The translations under genes were made by a program, and so were the position numbers. Positions 7,590 through 16,530 of a DNA stretch of 64,000 nt are shown here, piece by piece (the first letter of the stretch is position 1; each line of letters starts with the position of its first letter). The notes under the pieces were generated by a model, which did not search any database, was not told where the DNA came from, and saw only the letters and a program-made list of their open reading frames with translations. This DNA is from Lachnospiraceae bacterium AM93-12TA (GTDB lineage Bacteria > Bacillota > Clostridia > Lachnospirales > Lachnospiraceae): NCBI GenBank assembly GCA_027698105.1, contig JAQERH010000010.1:1-64000 (forward strand), in the 5' to 3' direction.

Positions 7590-10500
7590 ATGGCGGTAAG
7601 AGATATTTCTGTGGATACCTTCTGGAAGGGGGAAATCCGCGTCTCTGGACAGGTGGAGGATCAGGGAAACATTTATCAGACAAAGCTTTATATCAAGGAC
7701 AGCCAGGTTACGGACTATTCCTGTTCCTGCAGCAGGGGAAATTCCTTCCGGGGAATCTGCACTCATGGGAAAGAGCTGTACCAGGCTTACGAGGACTCTG
7801 GATATCAAGAGGCGGTACAGCCTGTTTTTACATCTTCGTCAGTCCGGCTGATGCTCAGAGAGTACACAAACCGCCAGGTGGCGGAGATTGTAGCAGAGGA
7901 AGAGAAGGGGGAGGTAGAATTTATCCCCCGCCTGCTCTTTGGCAGGCAGGAAGTGCTTCTGGAAGGAAGTCTCAGAAAAGGGAGAGAATATGTTCTGAAG
8001 GATTTAACTGAGTTTGCTTCAGCTGTGAGAGAAGGAAGGTATGTGGAGTATGGCAGAGGACTGGCCTTTAACCATGACCTGCAGGCTTTTACCGAGGAGA
8101 GCCGGGCGTTAGCTGAATTTATGACAGAGCTGGCCTCTTCCTATCTGGAGCATTACCGGCAGATCCGAAGGGGAGGTATGCCGGCGGAGCCTTCGCTGCG
8201 TTCTCTCCGGCTGGGACGTGCTGATTTAGATCGTTTTTTTGCTCTGACTGCAGGCAGGACGATCCGGTGTGAAGATGCCAGAGGGCAGCTGCGGGAGCTT
8301 ATGGTGGTAAAGGAAAATCCTGATTTTTCTGTATCTGTAAGGAGAGCCGGTAAAAATGGAATTTCCATCACAGTTCCTTCCGGCCTGGCTGCCTTTGAGG
8401 GGGAAAAAGGTCTGTATGTAGCGGACAGGAATAGGATTTTCTGCTGCAGTGCAGACTACGAAAAGGTGATGGGCATTTTTTTGACAGGGATACTGGGAAA
8501 TCGGGAGGAGCCGGGGAAGCTGTTTCTGAATGAGAGGGATGTCCCTCTGTTTTACGAGAGGGTATTAAGCAAAATGGAGCCCTTTGGCATTCTCTCCCAG
8601 GAGGGGACAGAGCTGGAAAGCCGCAGGCCAGAGCCGTTGAAGGCGGTTTTTGATTTTGACTGCGATGAGCAGGGACGTCTCTCTCTGTTTCCGCGCCTTT
8701 CCTATGGAAGCTACAGCTTTCATCCCCTGGATGATGAGGGTGTGCCTAAAAGCATCTGCCGGGATGTGCCGGGAGAATTCCGGATCAGCAGGCTGATTAC
8801 CAGGTATTTTACTGCCAGGGAGGAGGGAGCAGGACGCCTGTTTCTGCCGGATGGCGAGGAAGCTGTCTACCGCCTTTTAGAGGAAGGAATGGAGGAATTC
8901 CGCGCTCTGGGAGAAATTCGTCTGTCAGCCAGTGTCAAAGAGCTTACGATCCGTCGGCCGCCGGAGATTTCCATGGGAGTTTCTGTGGCGGATGGCTGGC
9001 TGACCCTTACTGTGGACACAGGAGAATTGACAGGAGGAGAACTTTTAAAGGTTCTGGATGCCTACACCCAGAAAAAGAAATATTACCGGCTGAAAAATGG
9101 AGAATTTTTAAAACTGTCAGACGACGGTTTTATGACTATTGAAAAGATACGGGAAGCATTGTCTCTGGGAAATACAGAGCTCAGGGAAAAGAAGATAGTC
9201 CTGCCAGGCTTCAGGGCTCTGTATCTGGATCAGATGGTTAAGGAAGACGGGCATATTTCCCTTAACAGAGACAGCGGCTACAAGGCTCTGATCCGCGGAA
9301 TGAAATCTGTAGAGGACAGCGACTATGATGTGCCGGAGACTTTTATAGGAGAGCTGAAGGGATATCAGAAAACAGGATACCGATGGCTCAGAACACTGGA
9401 TCACTGGGGATTTGGAGGTATTCTGGCTGATGATATGGGGCTGGGAAAGACCATACAGATCATTGCTCTCCTTCTGTCTGCGGCCCGGGAGGGAACTTCC
9501 CTGATTGTGTGTCCCGCTTCGCTGGTTTATAACTGGGAGCATGAGCTGGCCCGCTTTGCTCCCTCCCTGAAGACAGCGACGGTATCAGGAACCATGGGAG
9601 AACGCCGTGGGATGTTAGAAGAGATAGAGAACTATCAGGCAGTTATTACCTCCTATGATCTGCTGAAGCGGGATCAGGAGTGGTATGAAAAGCACAGCTT
9701 TCGATTTCAGATTATTGACGAAGCTCAGTGTATTAAAAATGCCGCTACAAAAAGCGCTAAGGCGGTAAAGGCAGTCAGAGCCAGGACAAGGCTTGCCCTG
9801 ACAGGAACGCCGGTGGAGAACCACCTGGGGGAGCTGTGGAGCATTTTTGATTATCTGATGCCGGGTTTTTTGTTTTCCTACCGAAAATTCCGGACACTTT
9901 ACGAGATACCGATTGTAAAGGAGGGGAACGAGGCAGCAGCTGCAAATCTGCGCCGCCTGATTGGCCCTTTTATTCTGCGGAGACTGAAGAAAGATGTAAT
10001 GAAGGAGCTGCCGGAAAAGGTGGAGAAGGTGGTTTACTCTGCATTTTCCGGGGAGCAGAAGAAACTCTACGGAGCCAATGTCCTCCGCCTGAAGGAAGAT
10101 CTGGAACATGGGGAAGAAAAGTTTAAGATTTTATCGGGCCTTACAAGGCTCAGGCAGATCTGCTGCGATCCTTCCCTGTGCTATGAAAACTATAAGGGAG
10201 GATCTGCCAAGCTGGATACCTGCATGGATGTGACAGCAGGGGCCGTGTCCGCAGGACACAGAATTCTTCTGTTTTCCCAGTTTTCTTCCATGTTTCCGGT
10301 CGTGGAGAAGAGACTTGCGGAGACAGGAATTAAGAGCTTTACTCTGACTGGTTCTACGCCGAAGGAGGAGAGAAACAGGCTGGCTGCCAGATTTAACGCA
10401 GGAGAGGCGCAGGTATTTCTGATTTCTCTGAAAGCGGGAGGCACAGGCCTGAACCTGACAGGGGCTGATTTTGTTATTCTCTATGATCCATGGTGGAACG

Positions 10501-10712
10501 CGGCGGCGGAGAACCAGGCTTCTGATCGCGCTCACCGGATTGGACAGAAGCGCCAGGTGACGGTGATCCGTCTGATTTCAAAGGGGACGGTGGAAGAAAA
10601 TATTCTGCGTCTTCAGGAGTCAAAGAGAGAGCTGGCAGACAGGATAGTAACAAAGGGAACCGTATCTCTGGCAGGTCTGAATAAGGAGGAGATTCTGCGG
10701 CTGCTGGAATAA
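7590..10712 (+). CDS. SNF2-family helicase with N-terminal SWIM zinc finger
   Basis: A 1,040-residue SNF2/Swi2 DNA translocase. A SWIM zinc finger is formed by C45, C47, C57 and H59 (CxCx9CxH). A bacterial SNF2-associated region follows, then the ATPase: Walker A DDMGLGKT, a DEAQ box in place of DEAH, motif III LALTGTPVENHLGELWS, and C-terminal motifs ISLKAGGTGLNL and DRAHRIGQ. It should move on duplex DNA and may remodel protein-DNA complexes or aid repair; the target is unknown. I take the ATG at 7590, which has AAAGGGAGAG 2 nt upstream; the longer frame would overlap argS. These solitary SNF2 genes are common in Firmicutes, so it is not by itself a defence locus. Confidence 0.93.
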   Translation: MAVRDISVDTFWKGEIRVSGQVEDQGNIYQTKLYIKDSQVTDYSCSCSRGNSFRGICTHGKELYQAYEDSGYQEAVQPVFTSSSVRLMLREYTNRQVAEIVAEEEKGEVEFIPRLLFGRQEVLLEGSLRKGREYVLKDLTEFASAVREGRYVEYGRGLAFNHDLQAFTEESRALAEFMTELASSYLEHYRQIRRGGMPAEPSLRSLRLGRADLDRFFALTAGRTIRCEDARGQLRELMVVKENPDFSVSVRRAGKNGISITVPSGLAAFEGEKGLYVADRNRIFCCSADYEKVMGIFLTGILGNREEPGKLFLNERDVPLFYERVLSKMEPFGILSQEGTELESRRPEPLKAVFDFDCDEQGRLSLFPRLSYGSYSFHPLDDEGVPKSICRDVPGEFRISRLITRYFTAREEGAGRLFLPDGEEAVYRLLEEGMEEFRALGEIRLSASVKELTIRRPPEISMGVSVADGWLTLTVDTGELTGGELLKVLDAYTQKKKYYRLKNGEFLKLSDDGFMTIEKIREALSLGNTELREKKIVLPGFRALYLDQMVKEDGHISLNRDSGYKALIRGMKSVEDSDYDVPETFIGELKGYQKTGYRWLRTLDHWGFGGILADDMGLGKTIQIIALLLSAAREGTSLIVCPASLVYNWEHELARFAPSLKTATVSGTMGERRGMLEEIENYQAVITSYDLLKRDQEWYEKHSFRFQIIDEAQCIKNAATKSAKAVKAVRARTRLALTGTPVENHLGELWSIFDYLMPGFLFSYRKFRTLYEIPIVKEGNEAAAANLRRLIGPFILRRLKKDVMKELPEKVEKVVYSAFSGEQKKLYGANVLRLKEDLEHGEEKFKILSGLTRLRQICCDPSLCYENYKGGSAKLDTCMDVTAGAVSAGHRILLFSQFSSMFPVVEKRLAETGIKSFTLTGSTPKEERNRLAARFNAGEAQVFLISLKAGGTGLNLTGADFVILYDPWWNAAAENQASDRAHRIGQKRQVTVIRLISKGTVEENILRLQESKRELADRIVTKGTVSLAGLNKEEILRLLE

Positions 10713-10744
10713 AATAATAATAGTAACTTTTATTAAAATCATAC

Positions 10745-10773
10745 TGGACAAACAAACCCTGCTGTGTTATACT
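10745..10773 (+). promoter_or_regulatory. Sigma-A promoter of rubredoxin
   Basis: TGGACA, 17-nt spacer, TATACT; both hexamers match consensus at 5 of 6. It lies 60 nt upstream of the start codon. Confidence 0.75.
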
Positions 10774-10833
10774 GAATCCATCAACAGATAACAAACACAT
10801 CAAATCAGATTTTATAATTTAGGAGGATTTGCC

Positions 10834-10995
10834 ATGAAGAAATATATTTGCGACGTTTGCGGTTATATCTACGATCCAGCTGAGGGAGATCCAGATAACG
10901 GAGTAGCAGCTGGAACAGCTTTTGAGGATATCCAGGAAGACTGGTTATGTCCTCTGTGCGGAGTAGGAAAGGATCAGTTCTCTGTACAGGAATAA
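10834..10995 (+). CDS. Rubredoxin
   Basis: A 53-residue one-iron electron carrier. The Fe(Cys)4 ligands are C6, C9, C39 and C42 in the standard CxxCGYIYDP and CPLCGVGKD contexts. AGGAGG precedes the ATG. It has its own promoter and terminator. In anaerobic Clostridia rubredoxin donates electrons to oxygen and superoxide detoxifying proteins; the desulfoferrodoxin at 41.95 kb is a plausible partner, though unlinked. Confidence 0.97.
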   Translation: MKKYICDVCGYIYDPAEGDPDNGVAAGTAFEDIQEDWLCPLCGVGKDQFSVQE

Positions 10996-11013
10996 TTTTA
11001 AAAGTCAGATGTG

Positions 11014-11051
11014 CCCCCTCTGCCGGATGTACCGGCAGCAGGGGGTTTTTT
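11014..11051 (+). terminator. Rho-independent terminator of rubredoxin
   Basis: A GC-rich stem of about 13 bp (CCCCCTCTGCCGG with CCGGCAGCAGGGGG) is followed by TTTTTT. Confidence 0.92.
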
Positions 11052-11177
11052 AAGCGAAATTTTTTTATCTTTGACAGCTTCCTTCTGGAAATAAAGAAAA
11101 GGCAACAGGAAGCAACAAAAAACAACAGAATGCGTCAAGGATAAGGAGCGGGAAGAAAAAAAGAGAAGAAAAAAGGA

Positions 11178-11205
11178 TTGAAATTTTAAGAAAATCTGCT
11201 ACAAT
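11178..11205 (+). promoter_or_regulatory. Promoter of the family-5 ABC transporter operon
   Basis: TTGAAA, 16-nt spacer, TACAAT with an upstream TGC (extended -10). The run of five genes 11261-17334 has no other obvious promoter inside. Confidence 0.6.
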
Positions 11206-11260
11206 GTAGGGGACAATTGAATAATGAGAGAATATTACGGATAAGTGAGAGGAAAAAATA

Positions 11261-12832
11261 ATGAAAAAGAAGAAAATTCTTTTAGGTTTAACAGCGCTTT
11301 TCGTATCTGCTGCACTCTGCGCCTGCAGTGGCGGCAAGAATGGAGAAGGCACCTCGGCAGCGGCACCAGATGATACATCTGCCGCAGAAACAGAAGGTAA
11401 TACTCTTTCAGAAGGAACACCCCAACCAGGCGGAAGCGTCGTAGTAGGTATGACGCAGGACCTGGCTAGTCTTGACCCCCATGCTACGACGGACGCAGGA
11501 ACTAGAGATGTGGTTTTTAATTTGTATGAAGGGCTTGTAAAGCCCGCTCCAGACGGCAGTCTGATACCGGCAGTGGCCAGTGATTATGAAATTTCAGAGG
11601 ATGCGAAGAGCTACACTTTTACTCTGAGAGATGGAATCACGTTCCACGATGGTTCTTTAGTAACTGCCGAGGACGTCAAATATTCCATTGATCGATGCGC
11701 GGAGGCCAATCAAGGCTCCGCTTTTTCTATGCTTTCAGAGGTAACGGTAAAGGACGAAAAGACCGTTGAGGTAGCCCTGACGGACAGCTATTCTGAGTTT
11801 CTGTCCGATCTGTCTCAGGCCTATATTATCCCGGCTTCCAATGAGGATCCGGTGGGAACGCCTATCGGTACAGGTCCCTTCCGTTTCGTATCCTATACGC
11901 CGGGACAGTCTGTTGTGATGGAAAAATACGATGGCTACTGGCAGGAGGGACTTCCCTATCTGGATCAGGTAACCTTCAAGATTACAGCTGATGTGGATAC
12001 AGCCTTTATGGAGCTTCAGGCAGGAACCATAGATATTTTAAAATATCTGAATAACACACAGGTACAGACCTTAGGCGAACAGTTCCAGATTGAGGAAGGC
12101 AGTATGAATCTGGTACAGGGAATGTTTTTAAACAGCAGCTATGAGCCTCTTTCCAAGCCGGAGGTAAGACAGGCCCTGTGCTATGCGGTGAACCGTGATG
12201 AGATTAATCAGTTTATGTTCGGAGGAAAGAGCCATATTATTGGCACACACATGATTCCCAATATGTCTGTCTATTATGAGCCGGAGACGGAGAAAGTCTA
12301 TTCCTACGATCCGCAGAAGGCGAAACAGCTTCTGGCAGATGCAGGATATGCAGATGGCTTTGATCTGGAGATCACAGTGCCCAGTTCTTATTCCCAGCAT
12401 GTGGACACCGCTCAGATTGTCGTGGAAGAGTTAAAGCAGGTTGGAGTCAATGCTTCAATCAATCAGGTAGAGTGGAGCACCTGGCTCAGCGATGTGTATA
12501 AGGGCGGAAAATTTGAGGCCACAATTATAGGCTTTGACGGAACACTGGCTCCGAATGACTGGCTGAGAAAATATGTGACAGATGACAGCAAGAACTTCAT
12601 GCACTATTCCAATGCAGAATATGATGAAGCTTTCCAGAAGGCTTACACGGCAGTAGATGAGGCTGAGAAGGCCGCATTCTACAAGGAAGCCGAGATGATT
12701 CTGACAGAGGATGCAGCAGCTGTTTACATTCAGGATCCGGCTAACTTTGTAGCAGTAAACAAAAAATTTGATGGATATACGTTCTATCCTACTGCAGGAG
12801 ACGATATGTCAGTGGTATATCAGGCAAATTAG
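11261..12832 (+). CDS. Family-5 ABC transporter substrate-binding lipoprotein
   Basis: A 523-residue extracytoplasmic solute receptor of the SBP_bac_5 (peptide/nickel/opine type) family. A lipoprotein signal ends in Cys21, followed by a Ser/Glu/Thr-rich linker and the family opening VVVGMTQDLASLDPH and DVVFNLYEGLVKP. The ligand cannot be read from the sequence: this family binds peptides, nickel, opines, glutathione and glycosides. It is the first gene of an operon with two permeases, a fused ATPase and an SDR resembling bile-acid 7-alpha-HSDH, which raises the possibility of a non-peptide, perhaps steroid, ligand. Confidence 0.93.
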   Translation: MKKKKILLGLTALFVSAALCACSGGKNGEGTSAAAPDDTSAAETEGNTLSEGTPQPGGSVVVGMTQDLASLDPHATTDAGTRDVVFNLYEGLVKPAPDGSLIPAVASDYEISEDAKSYTFTLRDGITFHDGSLVTAEDVKYSIDRCAEANQGSAFSMLSEVTVKDEKTVEVALTDSYSEFLSDLSQAYIIPASNEDPVGTPIGTGPFRFVSYTPGQSVVMEKYDGYWQEGLPYLDQVTFKITADVDTAFMELQAGTIDILKYLNNTQVQTLGEQFQIEEGSMNLVQGMFLNSSYEPLSKPEVRQALCYAVNRDEINQFMFGGKSHIIGTHMIPNMSVYYEPETEKVYSYDPQKAKQLLADAGYADGFDLEITVPSSYSQHVDTAQIVVEELKQVGVNASINQVEWSTWLSDVYKGGKFEATIIGFDGTLAPNDWLRKYVTDDSKNFMHYSNAEYDEAFQKAYTAVDEAEKAAFYKEAEMILTEDAAAVYIQDPANFVAVNKKFDGYTFYPTAGDDMSVVYQAN

Positions 12833-12893
12833 ATCTGAATATCAGAAATTAAATAAAACATGATAAAAGGCAGTGAATCGCCGGAGGATATCG

Positions 12894-13838
12894 ATGAAAT
12901 ATTTTATTAAGAAATTTGTTACTCTCATTATCACATTGTTGCTGATATCCCTTCTCACGTTCACTGCTTTTTCTGTTATTCCAGGAGATGCGGCTTTGAC
13001 CCGTCTGGGAGATGATGCGACAGAAGAGCAGATAGAAGCGTTCAGAGAAGAGATGGGGTTAAATGATCCCCTGCCAGTCCGGTATTTGAGCTGGCTGTCC
13101 GGAGCTGTGAGGGGAGATTTTGGAAAATCCTACCATTATGATAATATGACAGTGAGTGAACTGTTGTCAGACCGGCTTCCGGTCACCGTGATGCTGGCAG
13201 TGATTTCTCTGCTTATGATCCTGGCATGTTCCGTTCCCCTGGGATTTTTATGTGCCAGAGGAGCCGGAGGAGTGTTAGACCGGCTGGTCAACCAGGTTCT
13301 CCAGACCGTGATGGCGGTTCCCTCCTTTTTTTTGGGAATCCTTTTAACCTACGCCTTTGGTCTGGCGCTCCACTGGTTTCAGCCAGGACAGTTTATTGAG
13401 CCGTCAGAGAGCTTTTGGGGAGCTGTTTCCTACCTGGTATTTCCGGCCGTGGCTGTAGCCCTTCCGAAAATTGCCATGGTAGTGAAGTTTTTAAGAAATG
13501 CCGTTCTCTCGGAACTCTCAAAAGACTATGTCAGGACTGCAAAGAGCAGGGGAAACAGCAGCAGACGGATTCTCTATGTCCATGTGCTGAAAAATGCCAT
13601 GATTCCTGTTATTACCTTCACGGCTATGGTGGTAGCGGAAATTCTGGCGGGAAGTATTATTGTGGAGCAGGTATTCAGTGTGCCGGGAGTGGGCAGACTT
13701 CTGATCAGCTCCATTTTCAGCCGGGACTATCCAGTAGTTCAGGCAGTTGTTATGTATATTACCCTGGTGGTAGTGGCGGTGAACTTTCTGGTGGATTTTA
13801 TGTACCAGCTGTTAGACCCAAGAGTCAGGACATCGTAA
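12894..13838 (+). CDS. ABC transporter permease, DppB type
   Basis: A 314-residue inner-membrane permease with about six transmembrane segments and the DppB/OppB signature GDFGKSY early and the EAA-type loop (LSKDYVRTAKSRG) that contacts the ATPase. The start is ATG 12894, which has CGGAGG 7 nt upstream; the longer GTG frame from 12873 lacks a site. It lies 61 nt after the binding protein and 15 nt before the second permease. It forms the heterodimeric channel with the next gene product. Confidence 0.94.
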   Translation: MKYFIKKFVTLIITLLLISLLTFTAFSVIPGDAALTRLGDDATEEQIEAFREEMGLNDPLPVRYLSWLSGAVRGDFGKSYHYDNMTVSELLSDRLPVTVMLAVISLLMILACSVPLGFLCARGAGGVLDRLVNQVLQTVMAVPSFFLGILLTYAFGLALHWFQPGQFIEPSESFWGAVSYLVFPAVAVALPKIAMVVKFLRNAVLSELSKDYVRTAKSRGNSSRRILYVHVLKNAMIPVITFTAMVVAEILAGSIIVEQVFSVPGVGRLLISSIFSRDYPVVQAVVMYITLVVVAVNFLVDFMYQLLDPRVRTS

Positions 13839-13853
13839 GCGGAGGAGGAAGAC

Positions 13854-14654
13854 GTGAAAAAGAAACGAAACTGGAATTTAATCGTGGGATTGTCCATCAC
13901 CCTGTTTTTTCTGACAGCAGCAGTGATTGGCCAGTTCTGGACGCCCTATCCGCCGACACAGATGGATTCCCTTCATGTGAATCTGGCGCCGTGCCTGGCT
14001 CATCCTATGGGAACAGACAATTTTGGAAGAGACATTTTCAGCCGTGTAATGAATGGAAGCGGAAACACCTTTTTTGTGGCAGTCTGCACTGTGCTGATAG
14101 GAGGCGTGATCGGCACGGCGGCCGGAGCGCTGACCGGGTACTATGGAGGTGTGCTGGACAATGTTCTGATGCGCGTTGGAGATATGATTATGAGCTTTCC
14201 AAGCGTTCTGCTGGCTCTGATTTTTATCAGCCTTCTGGGACCTGGAAAATACAATATTATTCTGGCTCTTGGAATTATCTTTATTCCAGTGTTTGCCAGA
14301 ATGGTGCGAAGTGAGGTAATTCGTTGCCGGGAACTGGATTTTGTGAAAAGTGCAAAGGTGATGGGCGTGGGAAGCCTGCGGATTATTTTTGTCCACATTC
14401 TTCCAAATGCCTCTGTCAGCATTCTGACTACTGCTGCGATTGCATTTAACAATGCAGTGCTGTCTGAGGCGGGAATGAGTTATCTGGGGCTAGGAGTCCA
14501 GCCGCCGGAGCCAAGCCTTGGACGAATGCTGTCGGAGGCCCAGTCCTTCCTGTTTGGAGCTCCCTGGTATGCGATTTTTCCGGGAATTGTGATTATCCTC
14601 ATTATCCTGGGCTTTTCCATGATCGGGGAAGGTCTGCGGGAGCTTCAGCAGTAG
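13854..14654 (+). CDS. ABC transporter permease, DppC type
   Basis: A 266-residue permease of the DppC/OppC type with an N-terminal membrane helix, the family motif HPMGTDNFGRDIFSR and the EAA loop RCRELDFVKSAKVMG. The GTG start is preceded by GGAGGAGG. It pairs with the upstream DppB-type subunit; no fault is visible. Confidence 0.94.
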   Translation: MKKKRNWNLIVGLSITLFFLTAAVIGQFWTPYPPTQMDSLHVNLAPCLAHPMGTDNFGRDIFSRVMNGSGNTFFVAVCTVLIGGVIGTAAGALTGYYGGVLDNVLMRVGDMIMSFPSVLLALIFISLLGPGKYNIILALGIIFIPVFARMVRSEVIRCRELDFVKSAKVMGVGSLRIIFVHILPNASVSILTTAAIAFNNAVLSEAGMSYLGLGVQPPEPSLGRMLSEAQSFLFGAPWYAIFPGIVIILIILGFSMIGEGLRELQQ

Positions 14655-14674
14655 AGAGTGAAGAGACAAAACAG

Positions 14675-16507
14675 GTGAGAAGAAGGTTTGCAGGAATGAT
14701 GAAAGGCGATATGGGACAGTATACAGAGGAGAGAAACAGACAGAAGAAGATTCTGGCCAGCGTAAAGGATTTATCCATTGAATTTACGGACCGGGGAGCT
14801 TCGGAAGAGGTTGTAAAGAAAATCAGTTTTCCGATTTATGAGGGAGAAATTCTGGGAGTAGTGGGAGAGAGCGGTTCCGGAAAGTCCATGAGCGCGCTCT
14901 CCATTATGGGACTGCTTCCGGACAGTGCAGTGATCAACAGCGGAAGCATTGAATTCTGCAAAAAAAACGGGGAGACAGTGAATCTGCTGACCCTTTCCGA
15001 ACAGGAGAGAGAACGGATTCAGGGAGAGGAAATTGCCATGGTGTTTCAGGAACCCATGACCTCTTTAAATCCTGTTATGAAGATTGGGAAGCAGGTAGGG
15101 GAAAATCTGGCTCTTCACACAGACCTTCCGAAAGAGGAAATCCGGAAAAAATGCGTGGAAGCTCTCCAGGCAGTCGGACTTTCAGAGGCGGAGGCCCTGC
15201 TGGAACGGTATCCCCACGAGCTGTCCGGAGGTATGCGCCAGAGAGTGATGATTGCCCAGGCCATGATCGCCTCCCCCAGGCTTCTGATTGCAGACGAGCC
15301 TACCACGGCTCTGGATGTGATTGTCCAGGCACAGATTCTCCGCCTTCTTAAAAAGATTCACCAGGAGAAGCATACCTCTATTTTATTTATTTCCCACGAT
15401 TTGAATGTGATCCGGGAGATCTGCAGCCGTGTTCTGGTAGTGTACCAGGGGGTGATTGTAGAGCAGGGAGAGACGGAGCAGGTACTGAACCACCCAAGAC
15501 ACGAGTATACGAAGCATCTGGTGGCGTCGATTCCTGAAAAGACAGGAAGAGCGGACAGCCAGAAAGAAATTTTGAAAATTTCCAATCTGGATGTCTTTTA
15601 CCGGGAGGGAGGGGGATTTTTCAGGAAACCCTCCAGAAAAAAAGCGCTCAGCAATGTGAATCTCTCCGTACGGGAAGGGGAAATCCTGGGAATCGTGGGA
15701 GAGAGCGGCTGCGGAAAATCTACCCTCTCTAAGACCATTGTGGGGCTTAACAGGGATTACTCAGGAACCATCGAGACAGATGGAGATCTGCATCCTCAGA
15801 TGGTATTCCAGGATCCCTTCGGTTCTTTAAATCCGGCAAAGAAAATCGGATGGATTTTAGAGGAACCTCTCCGGCTGAGAGGTATTTCAGACAGAAATGA
15901 GAGAAGACGCCTGGCGGAGGAAATGCTGGTAAAAATAGGGCTGGACGAGAGCTTTTACAGCCGTCGGCCCAGAGAGCTTTCCGGGGGACAGCGCCAGAGG
16001 ATCAGCATTGGAACAGCTCTGCTTTCTGATTCCAGGCTGCTGGTAGCCGATGAACCGGTGTCTGCTCTGGATGTGACTGTTCAGTCCCAGATTCTGAAGC
16101 TTCTGCTGGATATCCACGAGGAGAGAAAGAACACGCTTTTGTTTGTAAGCCACGACTTAAATATTGTGCGCCGTGTCTGCCACCGGGTAGCGGTGCTGTA
16201 TCTGGGAGAGGTGGTAGAGTCGGGGGCGGTAGAGGCGATTTATCATAATCCCTGCCACCCCTATACAAGGCTTCTGCTGGCCTCCTCCCTGGGGGAAAAC
16301 AGTGAGAAAGAAAAGGCTGAGAGGAACCATCAGAATGAACTGGCCTCTGACATTGGGGAATCTTTCGGGCGGGACAGCGCAGGCTGCCCCTTCTATCCCC
16401 GCTGTCCGGAGTGCAGAGAGGGCTGCGCTTTTTCAAGGCCGGAAATGGTGAGCCTGGAAAACGGCCATAAAGTGAAATGCTTCGGCTGCCAGACTCCGTC
16501 TGCATAG
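14675..16507 (+). CDS. Fused dual ATPase of peptide-type ABC transporter (DppD-DppF)
   Basis: A 610-residue protein containing both nucleotide-binding domains that are usually separate DppD and DppF subunits. Domain 1: Walker A GESGSGKS, signature LSGGM, Walker B LLIADEPTTALD. Domain 2: Walker A GESGCGKS, signature LSGGQRQR, Walker B LLVADEPVSALD. The tail has the Cys-rich oligopeptide-transporter C-terminal motif (CPFYPRCPECREGC). All ATPase motifs are intact. The start is uncertain: GTG 14675 is taken here, but ATGs at 14696, 14699 and 14711 are possible, none with a strong ribosome site. The SDR gene follows after 23 nt. Confidence 0.93.
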   Translation: MRRRFAGMMKGDMGQYTEERNRQKKILASVKDLSIEFTDRGASEEVVKKISFPIYEGEILGVVGESGSGKSMSALSIMGLLPDSAVINSGSIEFCKKNGETVNLLTLSEQERERIQGEEIAMVFQEPMTSLNPVMKIGKQVGENLALHTDLPKEEIRKKCVEALQAVGLSEAEALLERYPHELSGGMRQRVMIAQAMIASPRLLIADEPTTALDVIVQAQILRLLKKIHQEKHTSILFISHDLNVIREICSRVLVVYQGVIVEQGETEQVLNHPRHEYTKHLVASIPEKTGRADSQKEILKISNLDVFYREGGGFFRKPSRKKALSNVNLSVREGEILGIVGESGCGKSTLSKTIVGLNRDYSGTIETDGDLHPQMVFQDPFGSLNPAKKIGWILEEPLRLRGISDRNERRRLAEEMLVKIGLDESFYSRRPRELSGGQRQRISIGTALLSDSRLLVADEPVSALDVTVQSQILKLLLDIHEERKNTLLFVSHDLNIVRRVCHRVAVLYLGEVVESGAVEAIYHNPCHPYTRLLLASSLGENSEKEKAERNHQNELASDIGESFGRDSAGCPFYPRCPECREGCAFSRPEMVSLENGHKVKCFGCQTPSA

Positions 16508-16530
16508 GGCAGACAGAAAGGAGAATTCGC

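Noticed and set aside
7590-10712. SNF2 helicase as part of a DISARM-type or other defence island
   Set aside because: Neighbours are argS and rubredoxin; no methylase, nuclease or mobile genes are present.
13415-14314. Plus-strand frame of about 300 residues overlapping the two permeases
   Set aside because: Low-complexity Gly/Ser/Cys composition and no ribosome site; it is a shadow of the permease reading frames.
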